Source of the DNA: Sphingomonas hankyongi
GTDB taxonomy: Bacteria; Pseudomonadota; Alphaproteobacteria; Sphingomonadales; Sphingomonadaceae
Length of the DNA stretch: 64,000 nt
NCBI RefSeq assembly: GCF_023516575.1
Contig: NZ_JAMGBE010000002.1
Location: forward strand, 124,001 to 188,000
Reading direction: 5' to 3'
Shown: piece after piece, positions 7,091 through 18,118 of the stretch
Numbering within the stretch: the stretch's first letter is position 1
How the letters are laid out: each line of letters begins with the position of its first letter
Translations under genes and position numbers: made by a program
Notes under the pieces: model-generated
Seen by the model: the letters and a program-made list of their open reading frames with translations, nothing else
The model's database searches: none
What the model was told of the DNA's origin: nothing

Positions 7091-9142
7091 CTACCAGAGG
7101 CGGACGCGCCTCTCCGGCGGAATGTAGAACTTCGACTTCGGGTCGATCTTGAACGCATTGTACCAGGCGTCGAGGTTCCGAAGCGGCCCGATGATGCGGT
7201 AACGCCGCGGGCTGTGCGGGTCGCTCGCGACCTGCGTCTTGATCGCATCGTCGCGCTGCTCGCCGCGCCATGCCTGCGCATAGGCCAGGAAGAAGCGCTG
7301 GTCGCCGGTCAGGCCGTCGACCACCGGCGCTTCCTTGCCGCCAAGCGCCATCTTGTAGGCCTCGTACGCGACCTCGAGACCGGACATGTCGCCGATATTC
7401 TCGCCCATGGTCAGGTCGCCGTTGATGAAGACCCCCGGCGCCGCTTCATATGACGAATATTGCTTGCCGAGGTCGCTCGTCAGCGCCTTGAAGCGCGTCG
7501 CATCTTCCTTGGTCCACCAGTCGCGAACGGCGCCATTTTCGTCGATCTTGCGGCCCTGATCGTCAAACCCGTGCATGATCTCATGGCCGATGACGGCGCC
7601 GATCGATCCGTAATTGACCGCCGTGTCCGCTTCGGAATCGAAGAACGGCGGCTGCAGGATTCCGGCCGGGAACACGATCTTGTTCTCCAGCCCGCCATTG
7701 TAGGCGTTCACCGTCGCCGGGCTCATCGCCCACTTCTTGCGGTCGACCGGCTTATTGAGATCGCTGAGCTGATAGGCCCATTCGAATGCGCTGCTGCGCT
7801 TGACGTTCCCGTACAGGTCGCCGGCCTTCATCTCGAGGCCGGAGAAGTCGCGGAACTTCTCCGGGTAGCCCACCATGACGTCCATTCGGGCGAGCTTGGC
7901 GATCGCCGACTTCTTGGTCGCCGGAGACATCCAGCTATTGCCTTCGATGCGCTTGGCGGCGGCCTTCTTCAGGTTGCCGACCAGCTCTTCCATCATCGCC
8001 TTCGACTTTGGCGAGAAGTAGCGCTGGACATAGGTCTGTCCGAGCAGCTCGCCGAGGCGGTTGTCGACCTCCGTGATTCCACGCCGCCAGCGCGGGCGAA
8101 GCTCGGTCGCACCGCTCAGCGTCTTGGTGAACTCGAACTTGCTGTCGACGAAGCGCTTTGAAAGATAGTTGGACGCCTGGTCAGCGACCTTGAAGCGCTG
8201 CCACGTCTTCAGCGTCTCCAGCGGCGTCTTGTCGAATAGCACGGCCATCGCCTTGACCGCCGTGTTGTCCGCTACGATCATCTTCGGACTGCTTGCCTTG
8301 CTGGTCTCGAAGAAGCTCGCCCAGTCGAACCCGGGGGCGTAAGCCGCGAGCTGCGCCGCGTTCATTGGATTGTTGATCTTGTCGATGTCGCGCAGGTCCG
8401 CCTGGGCCCAGGACAGCTTTGCCATCTCGGTCTCAAGGATCATGATCTTGTCGGCTTCTGCCGAGGCGTTCGGCGTACCGATCATGCCGAGCGTGCGTTC
8501 GATATAGGCGCGATAGGCGTCGCGCTGCTTCTTGTACTTGTCGAGCAAGTAATAATCGCGATCCGGCAGGCCCAGTCCGCTCGTGCCGACGAACATCAGG
8601 TTCATCTTGGGATTGTCGGGATCCGGGCCGACGCCAACGCCGAACAAGGTGCTCCCGAAGTCCCACTGCGTCGACGCCATGTGGCGCAGGAATTCGGCCT
8701 TGTCCTTGATCGCCGAAACGCGATCGAGGTCGGCTTTGAGCGGCGCGGCGTCGAGTTGCTCCAGCCGTCCCTCATCCATGTAGCTTCCGTAGAACGCGCC
8801 GAGCTGGCTGTCCGCGGCGGCGCCCATCACGATTGCGCGCAGCTGCTCCTGGTTGCGGTCGGCAAGCTCGGACCCGACACCATTCTGCGACTTGTCGGCA
8901 GGGATGTCAGTCTCGTCCATCCACTTGCCCGCGGCATAGCGCTGGAAGTCGTCGCCCGGATTGACCGACAGGTCGCGCGTGCCGAGGTCGACGCCCCAGG
9001 TCCCGAAGTGAACGACGCGGGACGCGGCGGCGTTTGAACCGGCGCTGTCCTGTTGAGCCGCAGCCGGCGTTGCCGAGAGCGCCGTGCACGCCAGCAAAAG
9101 CGCGCCGGCTCGCGACAAGCGAGTAGAATCGAAGAGTGCCAT
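7091..9142 (-). CDS. M13 family zinc metallopeptidase (PepO/neprilysin-like), exported
   Basis: 683 aa, normal for M13. A signal peptide (LSRAGALLLACTALSATPAAAQ) precedes the domain, which starts at TWGVDLGTRDLSVNPGDDFQRYAAGKW. The zinc site is HEIMH at residues 520-524, followed by GFDDQGR and the third ligand in ENIGDMSGLEVAY. The substrate-binding NAYNGG and the FPAGILQPPFF segment are also present. The frame opens with a TTG four codons earlier, but ATG 9142 has a GGGG ribosome site at the right distance. It should cleave short peptides in the periplasm. Confidence 0.92.
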   Translation of the reverse strand: MALFDSTRLSRAGALLLACTALSATPAAAQQDSAGSNAAASRVVHFGTWGVDLGTRDLSVNPGDDFQRYAAGKWMDETDIPADKSQNGVGSELADRNQEQLRAIVMGAAADSQLGAFYGSYMDEGRLEQLDAAPLKADLDRVSAIKDKAEFLRHMASTQWDFGSTLFGVGVGPDPDNPKMNLMFVGTSGLGLPDRDYYLLDKYKKQRDAYRAYIERTLGMIGTPNASAEADKIMILETEMAKLSWAQADLRDIDKINNPMNAAQLAAYAPGFDWASFFETSKASSPKMIVADNTAVKAMAVLFDKTPLETLKTWQRFKVADQASNYLSKRFVDSKFEFTKTLSGATELRPRWRRGITEVDNRLGELLGQTYVQRYFSPKSKAMMEELVGNLKKAAAKRIEGNSWMSPATKKSAIAKLARMDVMVGYPEKFRDFSGLEMKAGDLYGNVKRSSAFEWAYQLSDLNKPVDRKKWAMSPATVNAYNGGLENKIVFPAGILQPPFFDSEADTAVNYGSIGAVIGHEIMHGFDDQGRKIDENGAVRDWWTKEDATRFKALTSDLGKQYSSYEAAPGVFINGDLTMGENIGDMSGLEVAYEAYKMALGGKEAPVVDGLTGDQRFFLAYAQAWRGEQRDDAIKTQVASDPHSPRRYRIIGPLRNLDAWYNAFKIDPKSKFYIPPERRVRLW

Positions 9143-9219
9143 GAATTGCCCCAAATGATTGATTTGCCGACGCTAGTTGAAAGGCGCGAAGCTCGCCAGC
9201 CACCCCTGATCGACGAGCG

Positions 9220-11055
9220 TCAGGAGTCCGTCGACGAACCTCCCGGCGCGGTTCGCGCTTCGAGCTGCTTCAGGCGGGTTTCCAGGCTTTCGAACAATCG
9301 TTCGTAGCGGGACTCCCGCTCCTGGCGGCTGACAGCGACCTGCACTGCACGCGCAACGGAGTCCGCGATTTCCTCGATCGCGTCGCATTCGGCCTTGCCG
9401 AACAGGCTTCCGTCCGGGCGCGCACCGAGAAGGAGCCAGCCAACGCGCCCGTGGCCTTCGGCTTCGAGCGGGACGCGAACCGGGAAGAGTTCGTCCGAGC
9501 GGTCCCAATCGATGCCGTCGTGCGCGGGAGGTGCCCAGCTCCGCCACCATGTCTCGACCTCGGCGGCAGGAATGTCGCGGGCGTCGATGACCTCGTCGCG
9601 CGCGATCAGCGCGGCGCGTTGCGCCCGGACGCCTTCGATCACGCTATCCAACGTAGCGCCCGCGATCTGTTCGAGACCTGCCGTCTCGCGGAGATCCCCG
9701 ACCAACGGAGGCAGGCCGTAGCGGAGGCGATACAGCGCTTTCTGGAATCTGCGCTCTGCCCAACGCTGCGCGCGGTTGTGCATCGGGGCAATGGCGACCG
9801 CGGCGAGCGCCGCGCCCACGCCGCCGGCGAACCCGCCGATATTCTGGCCGAGATATTCCTGGCCGATCAGCTCGATGATTTTCTGGCTGCCCGCGAAAAG
9901 CGCCACGAAGCCAATGGTGAGTACGCCATACGCAACTGAACGGCCAATCACGGCGTCGGCGTCGTAAAGCCGGTACCGCAGGATCGACACGATCAGCCCC
10001 AGCGACATGACGCAGAAGACCGCAGACAATAACGGCCCGCCGATCGCATATTCCCAGGCAACCCAACGTGGGTCTTGAGCCTGCCATGCAGCTGCCGCGA
10101 TCTGTCCCAGCAACAGCGCGCCCATCAGGATCATGCCGACCCCGAGCCCAAAAAAGGCCCAGCGCAGTTGGAGGCGCTCCATCCCCGGTCCGACAGCCCG
10201 ATAGCGGCTAATGAGGACAATGAGGGCGGAAAGGACGACTACCAATCCGACGACCGGCGAATCGATCAGGTACGTTGGAAGGAGAAGCAGGAACGGAATG
10301 GCCGTCCAGCGCGGCTCGAAACGGCCGGAGGGGAAAGCGAAGATAGCGACAAAAAGCAGTGCGGTCGCCGCGGCCCCAATGATGTTGACTGCGTCGACTC
10401 CGATTCCCAACATGTCGCTGTTGGTCGCGATTCCAGCAAACAGCAGAAACGAGAGCGACAGGCACGCGGGAACCACTTCCCGGCGACGTCTCAGGAACAA
10501 CAGGACCGCCGCCGGGATGAAGAGCGCTGGCCTTAATAAGGACCCGACAATCGACAGCGCCCTCGCCAGGGGAAAGCTTACGCCTGCGTCGCGAAACCGC
10601 TCACGCTCGAAGGCCATGCTACGCCTAAGCGTTATGTCGAAAATGCGACCGTCTGACTTGCGAATTGTGAAGGCCGTCGGTGATCCGTCAGGCTTTACGA
10701 CATGCGCTCTGGCTTCGGCTCGCGCGGCGGACTTGGGGACCGTCCAGCCGTCGATCGCAATCACATAGTCACCCGCCTCCAGCCCGCTCGCTCGAGCCGG
10801 CCCGGACATGACGCTGTACACTTGCAGCCCACGAGAATCCTCGGCGGTCGCGAAACCGTAGGGCGACCACATGGTCGGAGTCGAAATCACTATGTAGGCG
10901 GCGATCCCCGCACCGATCAGCGAAAGCGGAAAGACGATCGCCCACACCACCGTGTAAAGCGTCAGCCACTTGCCCTTGAGGTCGGGCAGCCGCTCGGGCA
11001 GGCGCAGCCGCCACCGGCGCGGCGCAGGTTCGGCAGTTCCTACGGCTGTCGCCAT
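9220..11055 (-). CDS. PDZ / multi-TM / GAF-like membrane sensor protein without a kinase domain
   Basis: 611 aa. After a basic N-terminus there is a TM helix (TVVWAIVFPLSLIGAGIAAYIV), a PDZ-like domain (GLQVYSVMSGPARASGLEAGDYVIAIDG, about residues 75-150), then about seven TM helices to residue 410. A soluble GAF-like part follows (FPVRVPLEAEGHGRVGWLLLGARPDGS), ending in a coiled coil (YERLFESLETRLKQLEAR). This arrangement matches the sensory half of certain histidine kinases and PP2C-type regulators, but no DHp, HATPase or phosphatase domain follows. The stop is genuine and the next gene is 78 nt away. It may signal through a partner protein. Confidence 0.7.
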   Translation of the reverse strand: MATAVGTAEPAPRRWRLRLPERLPDLKGKWLTLYTVVWAIVFPLSLIGAGIAAYIVISTPTMWSPYGFATAEDSRGLQVYSVMSGPARASGLEAGDYVIAIDGWTVPKSAARAEARAHVVKPDGSPTAFTIRKSDGRIFDITLRRSMAFERERFRDAGVSFPLARALSIVGSLLRPALFIPAAVLLFLRRRREVVPACLSLSFLLFAGIATNSDMLGIGVDAVNIIGAAATALLFVAIFAFPSGRFEPRWTAIPFLLLLPTYLIDSPVVGLVVVLSALIVLISRYRAVGPGMERLQLRWAFFGLGVGMILMGALLLGQIAAAAWQAQDPRWVAWEYAIGGPLLSAVFCVMSLGLIVSILRYRLYDADAVIGRSVAYGVLTIGFVALFAGSQKIIELIGQEYLGQNIGGFAGGVGAALAAVAIAPMHNRAQRWAERRFQKALYRLRYGLPPLVGDLRETAGLEQIAGATLDSVIEGVRAQRAALIARDEVIDARDIPAAEVETWWRSWAPPAHDGIDWDRSDELFPVRVPLEAEGHGRVGWLLLGARPDGSLFGKAECDAIEEIADSVARAVQVAVSRQERESRYERLFESLETRLKQLEARTAPGGSSTDS

Positions 11056-11195
11056 ATTTCGCCCCCCGTTTCGCAGCTTACATCAATGCGAAAGGCTAGC
11101 AATCCAACAACGCGCACCCATATTGCCAGTGTCGACGTTGACGACGACGACCACCTCCAGTTAGACTAGAACATAAGCGGAACGAAGCAGGCCGA

Positions 11196-14174
<2,979 letters not shown>

Positions 14175-14215
14175 TAGTTGCTACGCCGCTTGACTAACAC
14201 GCGTTTATAATTTCT

Positions 14216-14326
14216 GGTTATGCCATGCACGTGTTGTGCTAACCGGCGTCCGGAAGATCACCTTGCAGTTTGACAACGGCTGTCAAACGCCCTTCGTAAA
14301 CGCATCCCTGACTATCGGGCGCCGGT
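14216..14326 (+). ncRNA. candidate structured RNA in front of the reverse-transcriptase gene
   Basis: The 175 nt between uvrA and the reverse transcriptase can form three stems by eye. Hairpin 1 (14216-14244) pairs GGTTA with TAACC and GCAC with GTGC around a 6-nt bulge. A long-range stem pairs ACCGGCGTCC (14242-14251) with GGGCGCCGGT (14317-14326), ten pairs with one G-U; three pairs compete with hairpin 1. Inside it is a perfect 8-bp hairpin, GTTTGACA / TGTCAAAC (14268-14288, loop ACGGC). A TATAAT lies at 14206-14211, but no good -35 box is 16-18 nt upstream. Several defence reverse transcriptases (DRT2, DRT9) and all retrons use a non-coding RNA encoded directly upstream. The RNA itself is inferred; ends are approximate. 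Confidence 0.45.
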
Positions 14327-14349
14327 GACCCTCTTTAGGTTACCAGTAC

Positions 14350-15912
14350 GTGCGTGAAGTCATCGAAGAAGCCATCATATTTAAGTCCCGCGCCATCTTG
14401 CGAGACCAGCGGATTGCACGTGCGACCCGCCTAAAATACGCTGACAGATTCTCAAAAAGGACGGGTGCGTTCGCGGGTCAGCCCAACCTTATCACACCAC
14501 GTTGGTGGGGCTTCCACCCACACTTCGACCCTACCTACTGCATACGTCATGCGGAATATCTCGCGAAGACCATTTGGCAGCGCCTTGTCTCAGGCGACTA
14601 TCAACCGGTCCCTGCGGTTCAGTTTGACGTGCCCAAGAAGGATGGCTCCTTTCGCGAAATCATGGGCTTCGCCATTCCCGATGCCGCAGTAGCCAACGTA
14701 TTCCATCGATCTATCACGAAGCGAAACCTGAACCTGTTTTCTAGTCATAGTTTCGCCTATCGTCCTGACCAGAATGTATTCGACGCCATTCTGCATCTGC
14801 AAAGATCAATGAAACATCCGAAATCGTACGTGATACAGTACGATTTTCGTAAGTACTTCGACACTATCGACCATGCGTACATAGAAAGTCTCATCAGCGA
14901 CCGAGACCTATTCCTAATAACAAAGGCGGAGCGAACCGCCATTAGAGCGTTTCTCTCGCATGCGTTCGCTCACGTGAATGACTATCCGCAGAGAGATTTT
15001 ACCATACGAGCGAAGGGCGTTCCGCAGGGCTGCTCGCTTTCGCTCTTTTTGTCGAACGCCGCGGCCCACGAACTCGATTTGGAACTGGAGCGTCAAAACG
15101 GCACATTTGCGCGCTTCGCCGATGACGTCGTCGCCGTAGCGCATTCTTACACCGACGCGCGGAACATAGCTCTGCAGTTCAGGACGCACTGCAAAAGAGC
15201 AGGCATTTCCATCAATTATGAGAAATCGCCCGGAATAAAACTACTCGACCGGGGCAAGGGCGGCGATATCCGCACATTCTTCGTAGATCAGGATGATGGC
15301 GGACCAATCGAAATGATTAAGGACCTAGATTACTTAGGTCACAATCTTTCAGCGCATGGCGTGACGCTTAGCAGCGGAGCGATCAAAAAGATCAAGCGCC
15401 GAGTCTCGGAGATAATTTACAAGCACCTCTTCCTTTATCGTCGGTCTGCTCCGAACCTGATTGATCCCAATCGTGTTGGTCCGGGCTTCTACGATTGGGA
15501 CTTGGTCACATGCGTGAACGAAATCCGTCGATATCTATATGGCGGTCTCAGGGAACAGCAGATCACGCCATTCCTGGAAGGCGAAGGCAAGCTTCCGTTT
15601 GTGAGAGGCCTTCTAGCATTCTATCCTCTGATAGATCGGCCGGCGGATCTGATCCGTCTCGACGGATGGCTCTCAAATGTGATGCATCGCGCAGTTCGGG
15701 AGCGCATCAAGGTCCTTCACGCTCTTGGTATCGTCCAGCAAGCCCTCACTAAAGAGCAACTCCTGAGCGGCGATTGGTATAACTATCCGGCGATCCTGAA
15801 CGACGTACGACTACCGAGCTTCGTTCGAGGGTGGCGTGCTGCAAGACGATATTATCTACGGTATGGGCTGAAGAGCATTGAGCCCCCGTCGTACTACAGT
15901 CTGCTCTACTGA
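14350..15912 (+). CDS. reverse transcriptase, unknown-group/defence-associated (UG/DRT) type
   Basis: 520 aa. RT motifs in order: template-grip region VPKKDGSFREI (94-104), motif A QYDFRKYFDTID (Asp165), motif B GVPQGCSLSLFLSN (223-236), motif C ARFADDVV (Asp258, Asp259), motif D GISINYEKS (285-293), motif E LDYLGHNL (327-334). About 185 further residues follow with no maturase, HNH or other domain I know. There is no retron VTG motif, no intron ends and no DGR repeats, which leaves the UG/Abi-like lineage, several members of which are phage-defence systems. The only in-frame start is GTG 14350; the frame closes at 14326-14328. Codon use and G+C differ clearly from uvrA, suggesting transfer. 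No partner gene is adjacent. The UG class cannot be named without alignment. Confidence 0.88.
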   Translation: MREVIEEAIIFKSRAILRDQRIARATRLKYADRFSKRTGAFAGQPNLITPRWWGFHPHFDPTYCIRHAEYLAKTIWQRLVSGDYQPVPAVQFDVPKKDGSFREIMGFAIPDAAVANVFHRSITKRNLNLFSSHSFAYRPDQNVFDAILHLQRSMKHPKSYVIQYDFRKYFDTIDHAYIESLISDRDLFLITKAERTAIRAFLSHAFAHVNDYPQRDFTIRAKGVPQGCSLSLFLSNAAAHELDLELERQNGTFARFADDVVAVAHSYTDARNIALQFRTHCKRAGISINYEKSPGIKLLDRGKGGDIRTFFVDQDDGGPIEMIKDLDYLGHNLSAHGVTLSSGAIKKIKRRVSEIIYKHLFLYRRSAPNLIDPNRVGPGFYDWDLVTCVNEIRRYLYGGLREQQITPFLEGEGKLPFVRGLLAFYPLIDRPADLIRLDGWLSNVMHRAVRERIKVLHALGIVQQALTKEQLLSGDWYNYPAILNDVRLPSFVRGWRAARRYYLRYGLKSIEPPSYYSLLY

Positions 15913-15934
15913 AGGCACATAGCTAGGAGAGCAG

Positions 15935-16576
15935 CTAAGCAGCCGCGTTCTGCACCAGCTTCACCACGACCTGCCGCAGCTCGGCCGGGCTCATTTCGCC
16001 GCCAACCACTTCGACATAACCTATTCCCGCGCGGCGCAGCGCTTCCTTCTTGACCGCATCGCGCGCGGCGGTCGCGTGCGCGCCCTTGAAGTGCGCCCCG
16101 CCCTGATATTCGATCGCGTGTAGCGGCCTGCACTCGTCATCGACGATCAGCAGGTCGACGCGCTTTGAGTTGATGCAGGCGTATGCGTCCTTGTCCGCGC
16201 TGCGCAGAATTTCGCCCAGGCTGACCTGCGCCATCACCTGCCAGCCGGGACGCATCTCCAGCACCATCTTGTCTATCGCCTTGAACAGCCGCGCCTCACT
16301 CTTGTTGAGCAACGCCTGCGCCATGAAGTCGGCGTTCATCACCGTGCGCAGCTGGTCCGCCGCGTCGGGCACTTTCTCCGGCAGCCTGTCATGCTTCGGC
16401 ATCCAAGGGCCAGCCTTCAACTCGCCCTTGCGGCCCCAACCCTTCCGGCGTCGCCATTTCTGACGATTGGGCCACGCGACGAAGCGCTCGACATAAATCC
16501 CGATCATCGCGCCCACGAACAGGAGCGCGATGAGCAGGATGGGCTTATCGATCAGCGCTGCGATTTCAGGCGGCAT
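15935..16576 (-). CDS. DUF2726 protein with restriction-endonuclease-like fold, membrane-anchored
   Basis: 213 aa. One N-terminal TM helix (PILLIALLFVGAMIGIYV) is followed by a basic linker and a DUF2726-type domain: LLNKSEARLFKAIDKMV, QVSLGEILR, then VDLLIVDDECRPLHAIEYQG and a run of AARDAVKKEALRRAGI. The D-x-(14)-E-Y-Q-G arrangement resembles the PD-(D/E)xK nuclease core, so a nucleic-acid role is possible but unproven. The gene faces the reverse transcriptase tail to tail with 22 nt between. Its G+C is like the rest of the chromosome, so it probably belongs to the host backbone, not the insert. Confidence 0.75.
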   Translation of the reverse strand: MPPEIAALIDKPILLIALLFVGAMIGIYVERFVAWPNRQKWRRRKGWGRKGELKAGPWMPKHDRLPEKVPDAADQLRTVMNADFMAQALLNKSEARLFKAIDKMVLEMRPGWQVMAQVSLGEILRSADKDAYACINSKRVDLLIVDDECRPLHAIEYQGGAHFKGAHATAARDAVKKEALRRAGIGYVEVVGGEMSPAELRQVVVKLVQNAAA

Positions 16577-16588
16577 GGCGCCTCCTGA

Positions 16589-17266
16589 CTAGCGCTGCTG
16601 CGCTGCGCCCGATGCTGCCGGCGCAGCCTGAACCTGCATCGGGGCTGCGGGCGCGCCCACGACCATCGGCGCCTGCGATGCCACCGGCATCGCCAACGGC
16701 ACGTCCTCATCGACGAACGCCTTGATGATCGTTCCGGCCGGTACCAGCGCGCTCGTTCCTGTCATGAAGAAGCCCGCCGGAAGGAAAACGATGCCGGAAA
16801 CGAGGGCCGCGCCAACGCCGCCGGCGACGCCCTTGTCGTCGAACGCACCGCTCATGCGGATCTGCCGGCCGTTCACCGTCACGTAGAGGATGCGCGCGCC
16901 GAGGTGGCCCGACTTGCCCCACATGCCCTTGTTGCGGACGTCGGTGATCTCACCCACGGCAGGGCTGCCGACCGGGATGACGTTCACGCCCTGGACCATC
17001 ACCGGCTCGGACGTTTCCAGATGGAAGCGCCCGCCGACGCGAAGCTTCTTGCCCTTCGTCGTCAGCTCCTCCGAAAGCCGCAGCGGAACTTCGGTCCCGA
17101 CGCGAAGGATCGCATTGGGCGTGGCCGGCGCGATGATCGGAGTAACCGGCGCTGCGACTGGCGCTGCGGCTACTGTTGCTTGCTGCTGTTGCTGAAGCGG
17201 CGTCCACTGGGCGCCAGAATTTGCTTGCGCCGCGGCGGCCGCGGCGAACGCGATACTCATGTACAT
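16589..17266 (-). CDS. exported hypothetical protein
   Basis: About 225 aa. The open frame runs upstream to 17506, but a strong AGGGGGAG site lies before GTG 17269 / ATG 17266, which open a short signal-like segment (MYMSIAFAAAAAAQANS). The mature protein has a Gln/Ala-rich linker, then a conserved core with LRVGTEVPLRLSEELTTKGK, VGEITDVRNKGMWGKSG and a glycine-rich hydrophobic hairpin near VAGGVGAALVSGIVFLPAGFF. Low-complexity Ala/Pro/Gln ends the protein. The core is reminiscent of sphingomonad conserved hypotheticals; no function is known. Confidence 0.68.
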   Translation of the reverse strand: MYMSIAFAAAAAAQANSGAQWTPLQQQQQATVAAAPVAAPVTPIIAPATPNAILRVGTEVPLRLSEELTTKGKKLRVGGRFHLETSEPVMVQGVNVIPVGSPAVGEITDVRNKGMWGKSGHLGARILYVTVNGRQIRMSGAFDDKGVAGGVGAALVSGIVFLPAGFFMTGTSALVPAGTIIKAFVDEDVPLAMPVASQAPMVVGAPAAPMQVQAAPAASGAAQQR

Positions 17267-17456
17267 CACTTTACGAACTCCCCCTTTGCGACCGGCTCCC
17301 GAGCTCGAGCGCAGGCCGCAACCTGCCCGAAGTGATTCAACTATGCAAAATGTTCGCGCACGCCTTGTTGTTTTCAGTTCATGCGGCGATTTCGCGGACG
17401 GCTCGTTCTTGCCCCTGAACTCGCCGGCGTTTCCCGGGCGAGAACAAGGAAATCCC

Positions 17457-18056
17457 ATGCAGACCCGAACCCGTTTTCTCGTCGCTGCAGCGACGATCGG
17501 CGCCATCGCCGCTCCCGCCGTTGCGCAATATCCGCAGGCCTACCCGCAAACCTACCCGCAGGCGTACCCGCAGGCCTACCCGGGCTATGCGCAGCCCTAC
17601 GGCTACAACCAGGGCTATGGCGCGCAGAATTCCGTCGGCGCGATCGTCGATCAGCTGCTCGGCAACCGCTACAACGTCACCGACCGGCGGGCCGTAAGCC
17701 AGTGCGCGGCGGCCGCGACCACCGAGGCGCAGGCGCAATATCGGGGTAATCATGCCGGCCAGTACGGCTATCAGCAGGGCTACAACCAGGGCTACGGCTA
17801 CCAGCAGCAATTCGCCGCGCCGTCGATGCGGGTGACGGCCATTACCGACGTGCAGCGCCGCTCCAACGGGCTTCGCGTGCGCGGGCTGCTGAGCTCGGGC
17901 TATGCCGGCCATCATGGCGGCCAGTACGGCTACCAGAACGGCTACCAGAACCGGAATTATGCCGCGGGCGACATCGGCTTCCGCTGCAACGTCGATTATC
18001 GCGGCGTCGTCACCAGGGTTCGGATCGACCGCGACGTCGCGACGCGCCGCTACTAG
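17457..18056 (+). CDS. exported Tyr/Gln/Gly-rich repeat protein
   Basis: 199 aa. ATG 17457 has AAGGA 6 nt upstream and starts a signal peptide ending APAVAQ. It is followed by a tandem YPQAYPQT-type repeat and then Gly-Tyr-Gln repeats (GYNQGYG). The globular part has NSVGAIVDQLLGNRYNVTDRRAVSQCAAAA and a C-terminal FRCNVDYRGVVTRVRIDRD; the two Cys may pair. Probably a periplasmic or surface structural protein. No enzyme motif seen. Confidence 0.75.
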   Translation: MQTRTRFLVAAATIGAIAAPAVAQYPQAYPQTYPQAYPQAYPGYAQPYGYNQGYGAQNSVGAIVDQLLGNRYNVTDRRAVSQCAAAATTEAQAQYRGNHAGQYGYQQGYNQGYGYQQQFAAPSMRVTAITDVQRRSNGLRVRGLLSSGYAGHHGGQYGYQNGYQNRNYAAGDIGFRCNVDYRGVVTRVRIDRDVATRRY

Positions 18057-18118
18057 GCGTTTCATCTTCGAACCAGGCGCAGGGCGGCGGGCGAAAGCTC
18101 GCTGCCCTGACGCTCACC

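Noticed and set aside
14189-14211. TTGACT with TATAAT as a promoter for the reverse transcriptase
   Set aside because: The boxes are only 10 nt apart, far from the 16-18 nt needed; only the TATAAT is noted as a possible -10.
14216-15912. Retron, group II intron or diversity-generating element
   Set aside because: No VTG motif, no intron domain V-like ends or maturase, no template/variable repeat pair; RT alone fits the UG type better.
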